In this document: in pieces, positions 1 to 5,615 of the stretch | Layout of the letters: every line of letters begins with the position of its first letter | Position numbering within the stretch: the stretch's first letter is position 1 | Source of the DNA: Deltaproteobacteria bacterium | Lineage (GTDB): Bacteria; Desulfobacterota; GWC2-55-46; DRQE01 | NCBI GenBank assembly: GCA_030631875.1 | Contig: DAOVKH010000060.1 | Span: 1-8,984, forward strand | Direction: 5' to 3' | Length of the DNA stretch: 8,984 bases | Notes under the pieces: generated by a model | Told to the model about the DNA's origin: nothing | The model's input: the letters and a program-made list of their open reading frames with translations, nothing else | Database searches by the model: none | Made by a program: the position numbers and the translations under genes

Positions 1-282
1 CTTATACCAAATGCAGGCGTCTATGCCGTAAAGGTAGAACTACTCGGCAAGTATTACCAAGGTGTCGTTAATATAGGCACTGCACCTACCTTTAACAGGG
101 GTAAGGTAGTAGTGGAGGCGCACGTCATTGGCTTTAAGGGGCTCGCCTATGGTAAGATTATAAAGATATACTTTATCTCCAGAGTTCGCGGCGAGAAGCG
201 TTTTAAGACACCCGACCTGCTCATTAGAGAGATTGAAAGAGATGTAGTGAAGGCTGTAAGGATATTAAAGAAGTCATCATGA
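1..282 (+). CDS. ribF: Bifunctional riboflavin kinase/FAD synthetase RibF, C-terminal part (5' end outside window)
   Basis: The first 282 bases read open in frame 1 and end at TGA 280-282, giving the last 93 residues of a longer protein. They match the riboflavin kinase domain: GVYAVKV near the start, then the conserved GVVNIGTAPTF strand-loop, then the VEAHVIGF segment. The Glu of that last segment lies where the family has its catalytic acidic residue. A basic helical tail (LLIREIERDV) closes the domain. By family knowledge, this cytoplasmic enzyme phosphorylates riboflavin to FMN, and the missing N-terminal half adenylates FMN to FAD. The usual LxDFxGDLYG stretch reads GFKGLAYG here, a mild variation. 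aroE starts 16 nt downstream on the same strand, so co-transcription is likely. A stand-alone riboflavin kinase cannot be excluded because the N-terminus is not visible. Confidence 0.9.
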   Translation, partial: LIPNAGVYAVKVELLGKYYQGVVNIGTAPTFNRGKVVVEAHVIGFKGLAYGKIIKIYFISRVRGEKRFKTPDLLIREIERDVVKAVRILKKSS

Positions 283-298
283 GAGGTATGGTACGTTA

Positions 299-1168
299 AT
301 GAGAATATCGGGCAATACAAAGGTAGTTGGAATATTCGGAGACCCTATAGAACAGTCGCTCTCTCCATATATGCATAACGCGGCATTCGACGCCATGGGC
401 ATAGGGTGTGTTTATGTGCCGTTTCACGTAAGGTCAGATGCTATAGAAGATGCACTCGGTGCTGTCAAGGCCCTTGATATGCGGGGCGTGAACCTTACTA
501 TACCGCACAAAGAGTTGGCCTTGGAGTTCTTGGACGAGGTAGATAAAGAGGCCGCAGATATAGGAGCCGTTAATACCGTCGTAAATAAAGACGGAAGGCT
601 CATCGGATATAATACCGATGGCAGGGGGTATTTGGAGAGCCTTAAGTTGGAGACTGACTTCGACCCAAAGGGTAAGAGTATCGTTGTCGTTGGTGCCGGC
701 GGCTCTGCACGTTCGATATCATATACCTTTGCACTGGAAGGTGTAAGCTCCGTAACGTTACTTAACAGAACCGTCGAGAGGGCCAAGGCTCTGGCCGACG
801 AGTACAGTAAAAAGTTTCCCGATGTCGAATTCAATAGCGGTACTCTTACGGAGTGTGAGACATATAAAGACGCCGACCTCTTTGTTAATACGACCTCAAT
901 GGGTATGCTCGGCAAGGGTGGCGCGGATGCGCCGATAGATGTCTCCGTCATATCTACGAGTGCTATCGTATCGGATATAGTATTCATGCCCATAGATACA
1001 CCTTTCATAAAGGCCGCCGAGGCGCGCGGTATTAAGACACATAAAGGACTCGGCATGCTCATACATCAGGGGGTACTCTCCTTTGAGCTCTGGTTTGAAG
1101 AAGCTCCCCCCGTAGACGTCATGAGGTTTGCCGCCGTGCAGGCCCTGGAGGTTAGGCAAAGTCTTTGA
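299..1168 (+). CDS. aroE: Shikimate dehydrogenase (NADP+)
   Basis: A 289-residue protein, normal length for AroE, which reduces 3-dehydroshikimate to shikimate with NADPH in the cytoplasmic chorismate pathway. All family signatures are present in order. The substrate motif SLSPYMHN is at residues 20-27. NLTIPHK (65-71) ends in the catalytic Lys71. The GYNTDG segment (103-108) carries the partner Asp107. The nucleotide-binding GAGGSAR is at 132-138, with NRT at 156-158 where NADP-preferring members bind the 2'-phosphate. NTTSMGM is at 197-203, and the C-terminal GLGMLIHQG with Gln257 contacts shikimate. The ATG at 299 is preceded by GAGAGG at 281-286, a somewhat long 12-nt spacer; no better start is seen. 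The TGA stop overlaps the TTG start of the next gene, suggesting translational coupling. Confidence 0.97.
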   Translation: MRISGNTKVVGIFGDPIEQSLSPYMHNAAFDAMGIGCVYVPFHVRSDAIEDALGAVKALDMRGVNLTIPHKELALEFLDEVDKEAADIGAVNTVVNKDGRLIGYNTDGRGYLESLKLETDFDPKGKSIVVVGAGGSARSISYTFALEGVSSVTLLNRTVERAKALADEYSKKFPDVEFNSGTLTECETYKDADLFVNTTSMGMLGKGGADAPIDVSVISTSAIVSDIVFMPIDTPFIKAAEARGIKTHKGLGMLIHQGVLSFELWFEEAPPVDVMRFAAVQALEVRQSL

Positions 1169-1893
1169 AGATTGTATTCCTGGCCGATGCTCATATAGCG
1201 GGTCTCGGAGACCCTAACCAGCGTTTGTTGGCTGAGTTTCTTGACTCCCTCTCATCGTCAAAGAACCCGCCCGATAAGGTCGTATTCCTTGGCGACATAT
1301 TTGATTTCTGGATGGGCTTTAACGAGGTCGTCGCACGCGAGTATTCGACACTGCTTAAGGCCTTCGTAGGGCTTCACAAAGAGGGCATAGATATAATCTA
1401 CCTTGAAGGCAACCACGATTACTCAATGGGTGCTTTCTTTACGAGTACATTAAAGGCCAATGTATATGGTGATGACTGTGAGATGCGGCTCGACGGTAAA
1501 CGTCTCTTCTTATCGCACGGCGACAGGGCCGCAGGCGAGGTTAAGTACTCCATCTGGCGTTGGTTCCTGCGAAACATACTCGGCGAGTTATTGTCGGATC
1601 TATTAGGCCCTGCGCGCACGTGGCAATTGGCCAAGTATCTCTCTAAGCAGAGCAGGAGCTGTGGCGAGCGCAGTGCTAACGTGGAGCTGGGTTTTAAGAA
1701 ATTTATAAGAGAAAAGATCTCAGAAGGATTCGACACGGTAATCCTTGCACATTCTCACAAAGCGGTCGTGGAGCGTGTAGAGCTTGAAGGCAAGGGCGGC
1801 CTGTATGTGAATCCGGGGAGTTTCTCCGATAACGGATCTTACATCTTATATGAAGACGGAAGCTATACTCTGAAAGAATACGGAACGGAATAA
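1165..1893 (+). CDS. LpxH-type metallophosphoesterase (UDP-2,3-diacylglucosamine hydrolase-like)
   Basis: A 242-residue calcineurin-like phosphoesterase of about LpxH length. The dinuclear metal-site motifs are all visible: DAH (Asp8, His10), GDIFDFW (Asp44), GNHD (Asn83, His84), SHGD (His118) and AHSH (His196, His198). The order and spacing match LpxH, which cleaves UDP-2,3-diacylglucosamine to lipid X and UMP at the inner face of the cytoplasmic membrane during lipid A synthesis. The GDxFDFW signature and the helical insert at about residues 125-180 (a cap in LpxH) favour this over a generic phosphodiesterase. GNHD replaces the GNRD of the E. coli enzyme, as in many non-proteobacterial homologues. 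The start is TTG 1165-1167, overlapping the aroE stop; GGAGG at 1147-1151 and AGG at 1154-1156 may serve as ribosome binding sequence. The function is inferred from motifs, so another nucleotide-lipid phosphoesterase is possible. Confidence 0.82.
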   Translation: MKIVFLADAHIAGLGDPNQRLLAEFLDSLSSSKNPPDKVVFLGDIFDFWMGFNEVVAREYSTLLKAFVGLHKEGIDIIYLEGNHDYSMGAFFTSTLKANVYGDDCEMRLDGKRLFLSHGDRAAGEVKYSIWRWFLRNILGELLSDLLGPARTWQLAKYLSKQSRSCGERSANVELGFKKFIREKISEGFDTVILAHSHKAVVERVELEGKGGLYVNPGSFSDNGSYILYEDGSYTLKEYGTE

Positions 1894-1898
1894 TTCAC

Positions 1899-1904
1899 AA
1901 GGAG
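1899..1904 (+). promoter_or_regulatory. Strong ribosome binding site of the carbonic-anhydrase-like gene
   Basis: AAGGAG lies 6 nt before the ATG at 1911. It is the best Shine-Dalgarno match on the plus strand here and fixes the start of the short downstream gene. Confidence 0.8.
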
Positions 1905-1910
1905 TTTTTT

Positions 1911-2297
1911 ATGGCAGAGGGCAAATTCGCGCTGGTAGTAAATTGTATGGACGGCAGGGTTCAGGCACCCGTAAGGGAGTATCTCTGTGAGCGTTTCAAT
2001 GTGGATTACGTTGACGTCATTACAGAGGCCGGCCCGTGTAAATCTATAAGCGATAATAAAGATACCGAGTGGTTAAAGGCACTGCGCGCGAAGATTGAAT
2101 TTTTGGCCGAAAAGCACGGCTCAAAGGATATGGCGATCGTCGGTCACTTTGATTGCGGTGCGAATGCTTCTTTAAAGGACGCTCAACATGAGCAGATACT
2201 TGCGTCCGTAAAGGTCGTCGAATCTTGGGGCCTTGGCCTAAGTGTTATAGGGCTTTGGGTTGGCGATGATTGGCAGGCAACCGAGGTCTTAGGTTAA
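1911..2297 (+). CDS. Small beta-carbonic-anhydrase-like protein
   Basis: A 128-residue soluble protein with the two zinc-site motifs of beta-class carbonic anhydrases. CMDGR (Cys12, Asp14, Arg16) matches the CxDxR motif that supplies the first Cys ligand and the Asp-Arg dyad. GHFDCG (His79, Cys82) matches the HxxCG motif that supplies the other two ligands. The middle of the fold is shortened: typical beta enzymes have about 200 residues, so this belongs to the compact carbonic-anhydrase-like group (Pro_CA_2-like by my reading). Hydration of CO2 to bicarbonate is possible, but members of the compact group are poorly characterised, so activity is an inference. It lies 17 nt after the LpxH-like gene and is the last gene of the plus-strand run. 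No signal peptide or membrane segment is seen. Confidence 0.75.
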   Translation: MAEGKFALVVNCMDGRVQAPVREYLCERFNVDYVDVITEAGPCKSISDNKDTEWLKALRAKIEFLAEKHGSKDMAIVGHFDCGANASLKDAQHEQILASVKVVESWGLGLSVIGLWVGDDWQATEVLG

Positions 2298-2315
2298 AGA
2301 GGCTATTCTTTAACC
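2292..2315. terminator. Inverted repeat between convergent genes, likely bidirectional terminator
   Basis: GGTTAAAGA (2292-2300) and TCTTTAACC (2307-2315) form a perfect 9-bp stem with a 6-nt loop. On the plus strand the stem is followed by GCTTTTG, a short U-run. On the minus strand no U-run follows. The left arm contains the TAA stop of the carbonic-anhydrase-like gene, and the loop holds the TAG stop (2305-2303) of the opposing small gene. The stem is AT-rich, so termination may be weak. Confidence 0.5.
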
Positions 2316-2479
2316 GCTTTTGTAAATATGACGAATGCCATTGCAGGGCGCTTCGATGCGTCACGCATGGCGAAGTTTATACCGTCAAATATCCAACCTT
2401 CTTTAACGGTAGCATTGATGACCTCTTCGAGTTCTTCGTCGGTCACGGTATTTACCTCTACTATCTTATACTTTGTCAT
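2303..2479 (-). CDS. Small DUF4177-like protein
   Basis: A 58-residue soluble protein beginning MTKYKIVEV, with an acidic helix (TDEELEEVINATVKEGW) and a C-terminal strand (RPAMAFVIFTK). The layout of a first strand (KYKIVEV), a helix ending in EGW, and a final aromatic-rich strand fits the DUF4177 type of small domain, whose function is not established. The ATG at 2479 is preferred over one at 2509: family members usually begin just before the YKxxEV strand, and the later start gives a 5-nt gap from the upstream stop (2487-2485). The earlier start would overlap the chlorite-dismutase-family gene by 25 nt and adds residues without family resemblance. A weak GCGGGG (2493-2488) precedes the chosen start. 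The near-contact suggests translational coupling with the Cld/HemQ-like gene. No function can be assigned. Confidence 0.72.
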   Translation of the reverse strand: MTKYKIVEVNTVTDEELEEVINATVKEGWIFDGINFAMRDASKRPAMAFVIFTKAVKE

Positions 2480-2484
2480 AGTCG

Positions 2485-3288
2485 TTACCCCGCATACTCG
2501 AATTGCCATATAGCCTTTCCTACGAAGAAGGGGCCCATCTTTTCTATGTAGGTTGATGTCTGCTTTGTCGAGCGCATTGTTTCTACAAGCTTTGATAATG
2601 GTGCTAAGTCTTTCCCGATGAGTGCTATTACAAAGTCATTGTCGTTTTTGTCGAGTCCCGGGCATACGAGTCGTATGTCGTGGCCCAAGTCTTTCTCACC
2701 AAATGCGCGCCCTATGACGGCGTGCTCCATCAGTATCTCGCCTTGGGTCTTCTTTGGTAGGAGTGCGAATTCTCCTCTGCGCCTGAGCGGATACCACACG
2801 CCCCACGACCAATCTCGGTTTGAGGCAACACGCCTTGGGCGTTTAAGGAGCCAGTCCTCAAGGTCTCGCTCATGCCCTATGGCATAGGTGCGTCCGAGCA
2901 TAGTATATTCCGGGCAGAGTGTAGCTTCTTTAAGAGAACTTGTGCTGAGGAAACCTCTAAGTGTTGTCGTAAAGAAGCTCGCGTCTTCGGCCATAGTGAG
3001 AAGACCTACGCTCGTAGGGTTATTTACATCTGCGTAGAGTACGGCTTCAAGGTTACTCGCTGAAAGTTCTTTGATTAATTTATCTGTGTCCGCCACGTCG
3101 GTAAAGACGAGAAGTTGTACGAATAGGCGTCTGTCTAATCGTTGAGCGTCGCCGTCTATAAGCGCACCCTTTTCACTTACGTCGGTCATAGCGTCCAAGT
3201 CAGGCCCGGACTTTCCACCTTCTTTATTTGGATGCCCGCCGGGATGACCACCGCCCGCTGGCGATCCGGGGTGTCTTTGTTCTGTCAT
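2485..3288 (-). CDS. Chlorite dismutase/HemQ-family protein (possible coproheme decarboxylase) with His/Gly-rich N-terminus
   Basis: A 267-residue protein. Residues about 50-265 read as a chlorite-dismutase-family fold: a first strand RLFVQLLVFTDV (53-64), then WYPLRRRGEFALLP (165-178), the heme-ligand region LMEHAVIGR (186-194) with His189 as candidate proximal ligand, and GLDKNDNDFVIALIGKDL (211-228). Tyr166 sits where HemQ has its catalytic Tyr. The family includes chlorite dismutases, dye peroxidases and HemQ, which oxidatively decarboxylates coproheme to heme b. The neighbouring ahbD and hemB favour a role in heme synthesis, though this is inference. The distal Gln (HemQ) or Arg (chlorite dismutase) expected about 13 residues after the proximal His is not evident: Gly202 and His203 lie there. 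Residues 1-30 form a Gly/Pro/His-rich extension with His6, 15 and 19. AAAGGAA at 3304-3298, 9 nt upstream, supports this start. Confidence 0.82.
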   Translation of the reverse strand: MTEQRHPGSPAGGGHPGGHPNKEGGKSGPDLDAMTDVSEKGALIDGDAQRLDRRLFVQLLVFTDVADTDKLIKELSASNLEAVLYADVNNPTSVGLLTMAEDASFFTTTLRGFLSTSSLKEATLCPEYTMLGRTYAIGHERDLEDWLLKRPRRVASNRDWSWGVWYPLRRRGEFALLPKKTQGEILMEHAVIGRAFGEKDLGHDIRLVCPGLDKNDNDFVIALIGKDLAPLSKLVETMRSTKQTSTYIEKMGPFFVGKAIWQFEYAG

Positions 3289-3297
3289 CGTGATAAA

Positions 3298-3304
3298 TTC
3301 CTTT
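3298..3304 (-). promoter_or_regulatory. Ribosome binding site of the Cld/HemQ-like gene
   Basis: The minus strand reads AAAGGAA with a 9-nt spacer to the ATG at 3288. It supports translation from the start that includes the His/Gly-rich extension rather than from Met34. Confidence 0.7.
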
Positions 3305-3315
3305 CTATATAGATG

Positions 3316-3374
3316 TAAAAAGCCCCGAACATCGTAGATGCCTCCAATATTAGTCGGGGGCGGAAGTCGGGGCT
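3316..3374 (-). terminator. Terminator-like hairpin in the ahbD-cld spacer, possible attenuator
   Basis: On the minus strand, AGCCCCGA (3374-3367) pairs perfectly with TCGGGGCT (3328-3321). A T-run (TTTTT ending in A, overlapping the stem base) follows at once, as in an intrinsic terminator. The loop is long, 38 nt. A second CCCCGA within it (3359-3354) can pair with the same 3' arm, so two mutually exclusive stems are possible. The simplest reading is the terminator of ahbD. An attenuating leader for the next gene is the alternative, because a TATAAA box (3383-3378) lies just upstream of the hairpin. Confidence 0.5.
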
Positions 3375-3397
3375 GTATTTATAGTAAGTATATCAGG

Positions 3398-4606
3398 TTA
3401 TTTATCTTTTTCTGCGGCCTTCTTCGCTTTCTTTGCGTCTCTGGCATCTTTGGCCTTATCGCTTGGGTGGTATGTGCAGAACGGTTCTTCGTCCATGTAG
3501 TCACCGGTAAAGGCAAAGGCGCGTGCCCTGCATCCGCCGCATACCGAGCGGAACTCGCAGTACCCGCAACGACCGTTGTAGTCGTCCCATGCGCGCATCT
3601 CTTTGAATACCTTTGAAGTATCCCATATCGTACTGAATGGTTCTTTCCGTATATCGCCGCACTCTTCTTCGAGGAAGCCGCATATCTGCACCTTCCCTAC
3701 GTGAGATACAAAGGCGAAGGATTGCCCGCCCATGCATCCTTTGCTCATGGCATCCATGCCGTGCGTTTCGGGCGTTACCTTAATACCCTTTTCCGTCTCT
3801 TTCTGACGGAAGATTCTGTAGTAGTGAGGAGCACAGGTCGGCTTGAATTGTATCGGCACTTCGTCCCTCATATCGTAGAACCACGATAGTGTCTTCTCGT
3901 AGTCTTCAGGAGAAATCTCCTGATCCTTAAGCTCCGCTCCGCGTCCGGTCGGTACGAGCAGGAAGGGGTGGTGCGCCTTTGCGCCGAGTTTTATTACGAG
4001 CTTTAGAATATCTTCGAGCTCGTGTAGGTTATGCTTTGAGATGGTTGTATTTACCTGAAACTCCATGCCCATCTTATTGCAATTCTCGATTGCCGTCATT
4101 ACACTTGCGAATGCTCCCTTGACGCGTCTAAAGTCGTCGTGGCTCTGCTCGGTCGCACCGTCTATGGAGAAGCTAAGGCGTTGAATGCCCGAGTCCAACA
4201 TCTTTTGTACGGTCTCTTCGGTTACGAGAAAGCCGCACGGTGCCATGACCATACGTAGCCCTATGTCTGTGCCGTGCTTTGCTATCTCCCATATGTCATC
4301 ACGAAGCATAGGCTCGCCGCCGGTCATTATGATGATGGGGCTTGAGAATGATTTGACGTTATCCAGGAAGTCGAAGCACTCTTGAGTCGTAAGTTCGTTG
4401 TCGTATGGGCCGAATCTTGCCGCCGCTCTGCAGTGTATGCAGTCCAGGTTGCATGAGCGTGTAAGCTCCCATGCTATTAGGCGGGGGGTCCATATCTTTT
4501 CGCCGCCTTCTTTACCTTTACCGTGGCCATGACCGGGGCCTTCTCCGTGTCCGCCCTTCATGCCGGGTACTTGGTGTGGATGTCCTTTAGGTGCGCCTCC
4601 ATGCAT
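3398..4606 (-). CDS. ahbD: Radical SAM heme b synthase AhbD-like (Fe-coproporphyrin III decarboxylation)
   Basis: A 402-residue radical SAM protein. The core begins with RLIAWELTRSCNLDCIHC. Cys52, Cys56 and Cys59 form the CxxxCxxC motif that binds the 4Fe-4S cluster cleaving S-adenosylmethionine, followed by GGEP (96-99). The C-terminal third has a SPASM-like Cys set for an auxiliary cluster: Cys291, 309, 316, 347, 350, 356, 359 and 377, including CGYCEFRSVCGGCRARA. The AWELTRSCNL start, HHPFLLVPTGRG and CAPHYYRIFRQ agree with AhbD as I know it, rather than AhbC/NirJ1, which have a longer N-terminal lead. AhbD converts two propionates of Fe-coproporphyrin III to vinyl groups, giving heme b anaerobically. 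Residues 1-35 are a His/Gly-rich extension (6 His, 14 Gly), and residues 383-402 are Lys/Ala/Asp-rich. The gene starts 32 nt after the hemB stop. Residual doubt is which heme or heme d1 radical SAM subgroup it belongs to. Confidence 0.85.
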   Translation of the reverse strand: MHGGAPKGHPHQVPGMKGGHGEGPGHGHGKGKEGGEKIWTPRLIAWELTRSCNLDCIHCRAAARFGPYDNELTTQECFDFLDNVKSFSSPIIIMTGGEPMLRDDIWEIAKHGTDIGLRMVMAPCGFLVTEETVQKMLDSGIQRLSFSIDGATEQSHDDFRRVKGAFASVMTAIENCNKMGMEFQVNTTISKHNLHELEDILKLVIKLGAKAHHPFLLVPTGRGAELKDQEISPEDYEKTLSWFYDMRDEVPIQFKPTCAPHYYRIFRQKETEKGIKVTPETHGMDAMSKGCMGGQSFAFVSHVGKVQICGFLEEECGDIRKEPFSTIWDTSKVFKEMRAWDDYNGRCGYCEFRSVCGGCRARAFAFTGDYMDEEPFCTYHPSDKAKDARDAKKAKKAAEKDK

Positions 4607-4615
4607 ATCGTTATA

Positions 4616-4622
4616 CTCCTTT
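4616..4622 (-). promoter_or_regulatory. Ribosome binding site of ahbD
   Basis: The minus strand reads AAAGGAG, 9 nt before the ATG at 4606. This strong match shows that the His-rich N-terminal extension of AhbD is very probably translated. Confidence 0.8.
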
Positions 4623-4638
4623 GTTTATCGGTTTTAGA

Positions 4639-5613
4639 TTACTTGTTTAATACCTTTGCCGCGTCCTTGGCGAAGTAGGTTATTATCGTATTAGCTCCGG
4701 CTCTCTTTATTGAGAGTAGGGTCTCCATCATCGTCCGCTCGCCGTCTATCCAGCCCTTTTCCTCGGCGGCCTTTATCATTGAGTACTCACCGCTTACGTT
4801 GTATGCGGCTATGGGGTAGTCGAATTCGTCTTTAAGGCGGCGTATTATGTCGAGGTACGGTAGAGCGGGCTTTACCATTATCATGTCGGCCCCTTCTGCG
4901 ATATCGAGCCTTGCCTCACGTATGGCCTCGTCTGAGTTGGCCGGGTCCATTTGATAGCTTCGGCGGTCTCCGAATTCGGGCGTGCTCTCGGCGGCCTCCC
5001 TAAATGGGCCGTAGTATGCGCTTGCGTACTTTGCCGCGTAGCTCATTATCGGGATATTGGTAAAACCTTCTCGGTCGAGTGTGGAGCGTATCGCACCAAT
5101 GCGACCATCCATCATATCCGAGGGGGCTACCATATCGGCACCGGCCTCGACGTGAGAGAGGGCTTCCTGTGATAGAAGCTCCAAGGTGGCGTCATTCAAT
5201 ACATCACCATCTTTGATTATACCACAGTGTCCGTGCGAAGTGTATTCACACATGCAGACGTCGGTTATGACGCACAGTTCAGGTGCGGCGTCCTTTATGG
5301 CTTTGATGGCACTCTGCACGGGGCCGTCTTCGTCGAAGGCGCTCGTGCCCACCTCGTCCTTTGTCTCGGGTATGCCAAAGAGTATGACACCGGGGATGCC
5401 GAGTGAGGCTATCTCACGAGCCTCTTCTGCCAAGTTGTCGACCGATAATTGAAAGTGCCCCGGCATAGAGCCGATGGGTTTTTTAGTATTTTTTTCGTAT
5501 GTCACGAAGAGCGGCAATATCAGGTTGTCGACAGAGAGTGTCGTCTCGGTAACCATGCGCCTGAGTGTCTCTGAGCCTCTAAGCCTTCTCGGTCTGTAAT
5601 TGGGAAAGTTCAT
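4639..5613 (-). CDS. hemB: Porphobilinogen synthase (delta-aminolevulinate dehydratase)
   Basis: A 324-residue protein of standard HemB length. The enzyme condenses two 5-aminolevulinate molecules to porphobilinogen in the cytoplasm, the first common step of tetrapyrrole synthesis. Both Schiff-base lysines are present: Lys195 in MSYAAKYAS and Lys248 in MVKPALPY. The metal site is the zinc-type Cys triad in DVCMCEYTSHGHCG (Cys120, Cys122, Cys130), not the Asp-rich magnesium-type variant. MVAPSDMMDGR (161-171) and YNVSGEY (271-277) are further signatures. The ATG at 5613 has AAGGAA at 5627-5622 with an 8-nt spacer, placed inside the end of the preceding gene. Only 2 nt separate it from the CobA-HemD stop, so the two are almost certainly co-translated. 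ahbD follows 32 nt downstream in what appears to be the same operon. Confidence 0.98.
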   Translation of the reverse strand: MNFPNYRPRRLRGSETLRRMVTETTLSVDNLILPLFVTYEKNTKKPIGSMPGHFQLSVDNLAEEAREIASLGIPGVILFGIPETKDEVGTSAFDEDGPVQSAIKAIKDAAPELCVITDVCMCEYTSHGHCGIIKDGDVLNDATLELLSQEALSHVEAGADMVAPSDMMDGRIGAIRSTLDREGFTNIPIMSYAAKYASAYYGPFREAAESTPEFGDRRSYQMDPANSDEAIREARLDIAEGADMIMVKPALPYLDIIRRLKDEFDYPIAAYNVSGEYSMIKAAEEKGWIDGERTMMETLLSIKRAGANTIITYFAKDAAKVLNK

Positions 5614-5615
5614 AA

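Noticed and set aside
424..1062. Long minus-strand open frame opposite aroE (212 codons)
   Set aside because: It lies entirely within aroE, whose motifs are complete. Its product is low-complexity Ser/Thr/Leu sequence typical of a shadow frame.
2270..2551. Plus-strand frame crossing the convergent junction (93 codons)
   Set aside because: It overlaps three supported features, has no ribosome binding site, and its translation is Cys/Phe/Tyr-rich shadow sequence.
2485..3288. True chlorite dismutase for perchlorate respiration
   Set aside because: The distal Arg is not evident, no signal peptide is present, no perchlorate reductase genes are nearby, and the context is heme synthesis.
3398..4606. 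NirJ-type heme d1 radical SAM protein
   Set aside because: Motifs fit AhbD better, and no nirS, nirF or nirD/L/G/H-like genes are present in the window.
4500..4606. NikR or HypB-like metallochaperone from the His-rich stretch
   Set aside because: The stretch is a short N-terminal extension of the radical SAM protein, with no ribbon-helix-helix or GTPase motifs.
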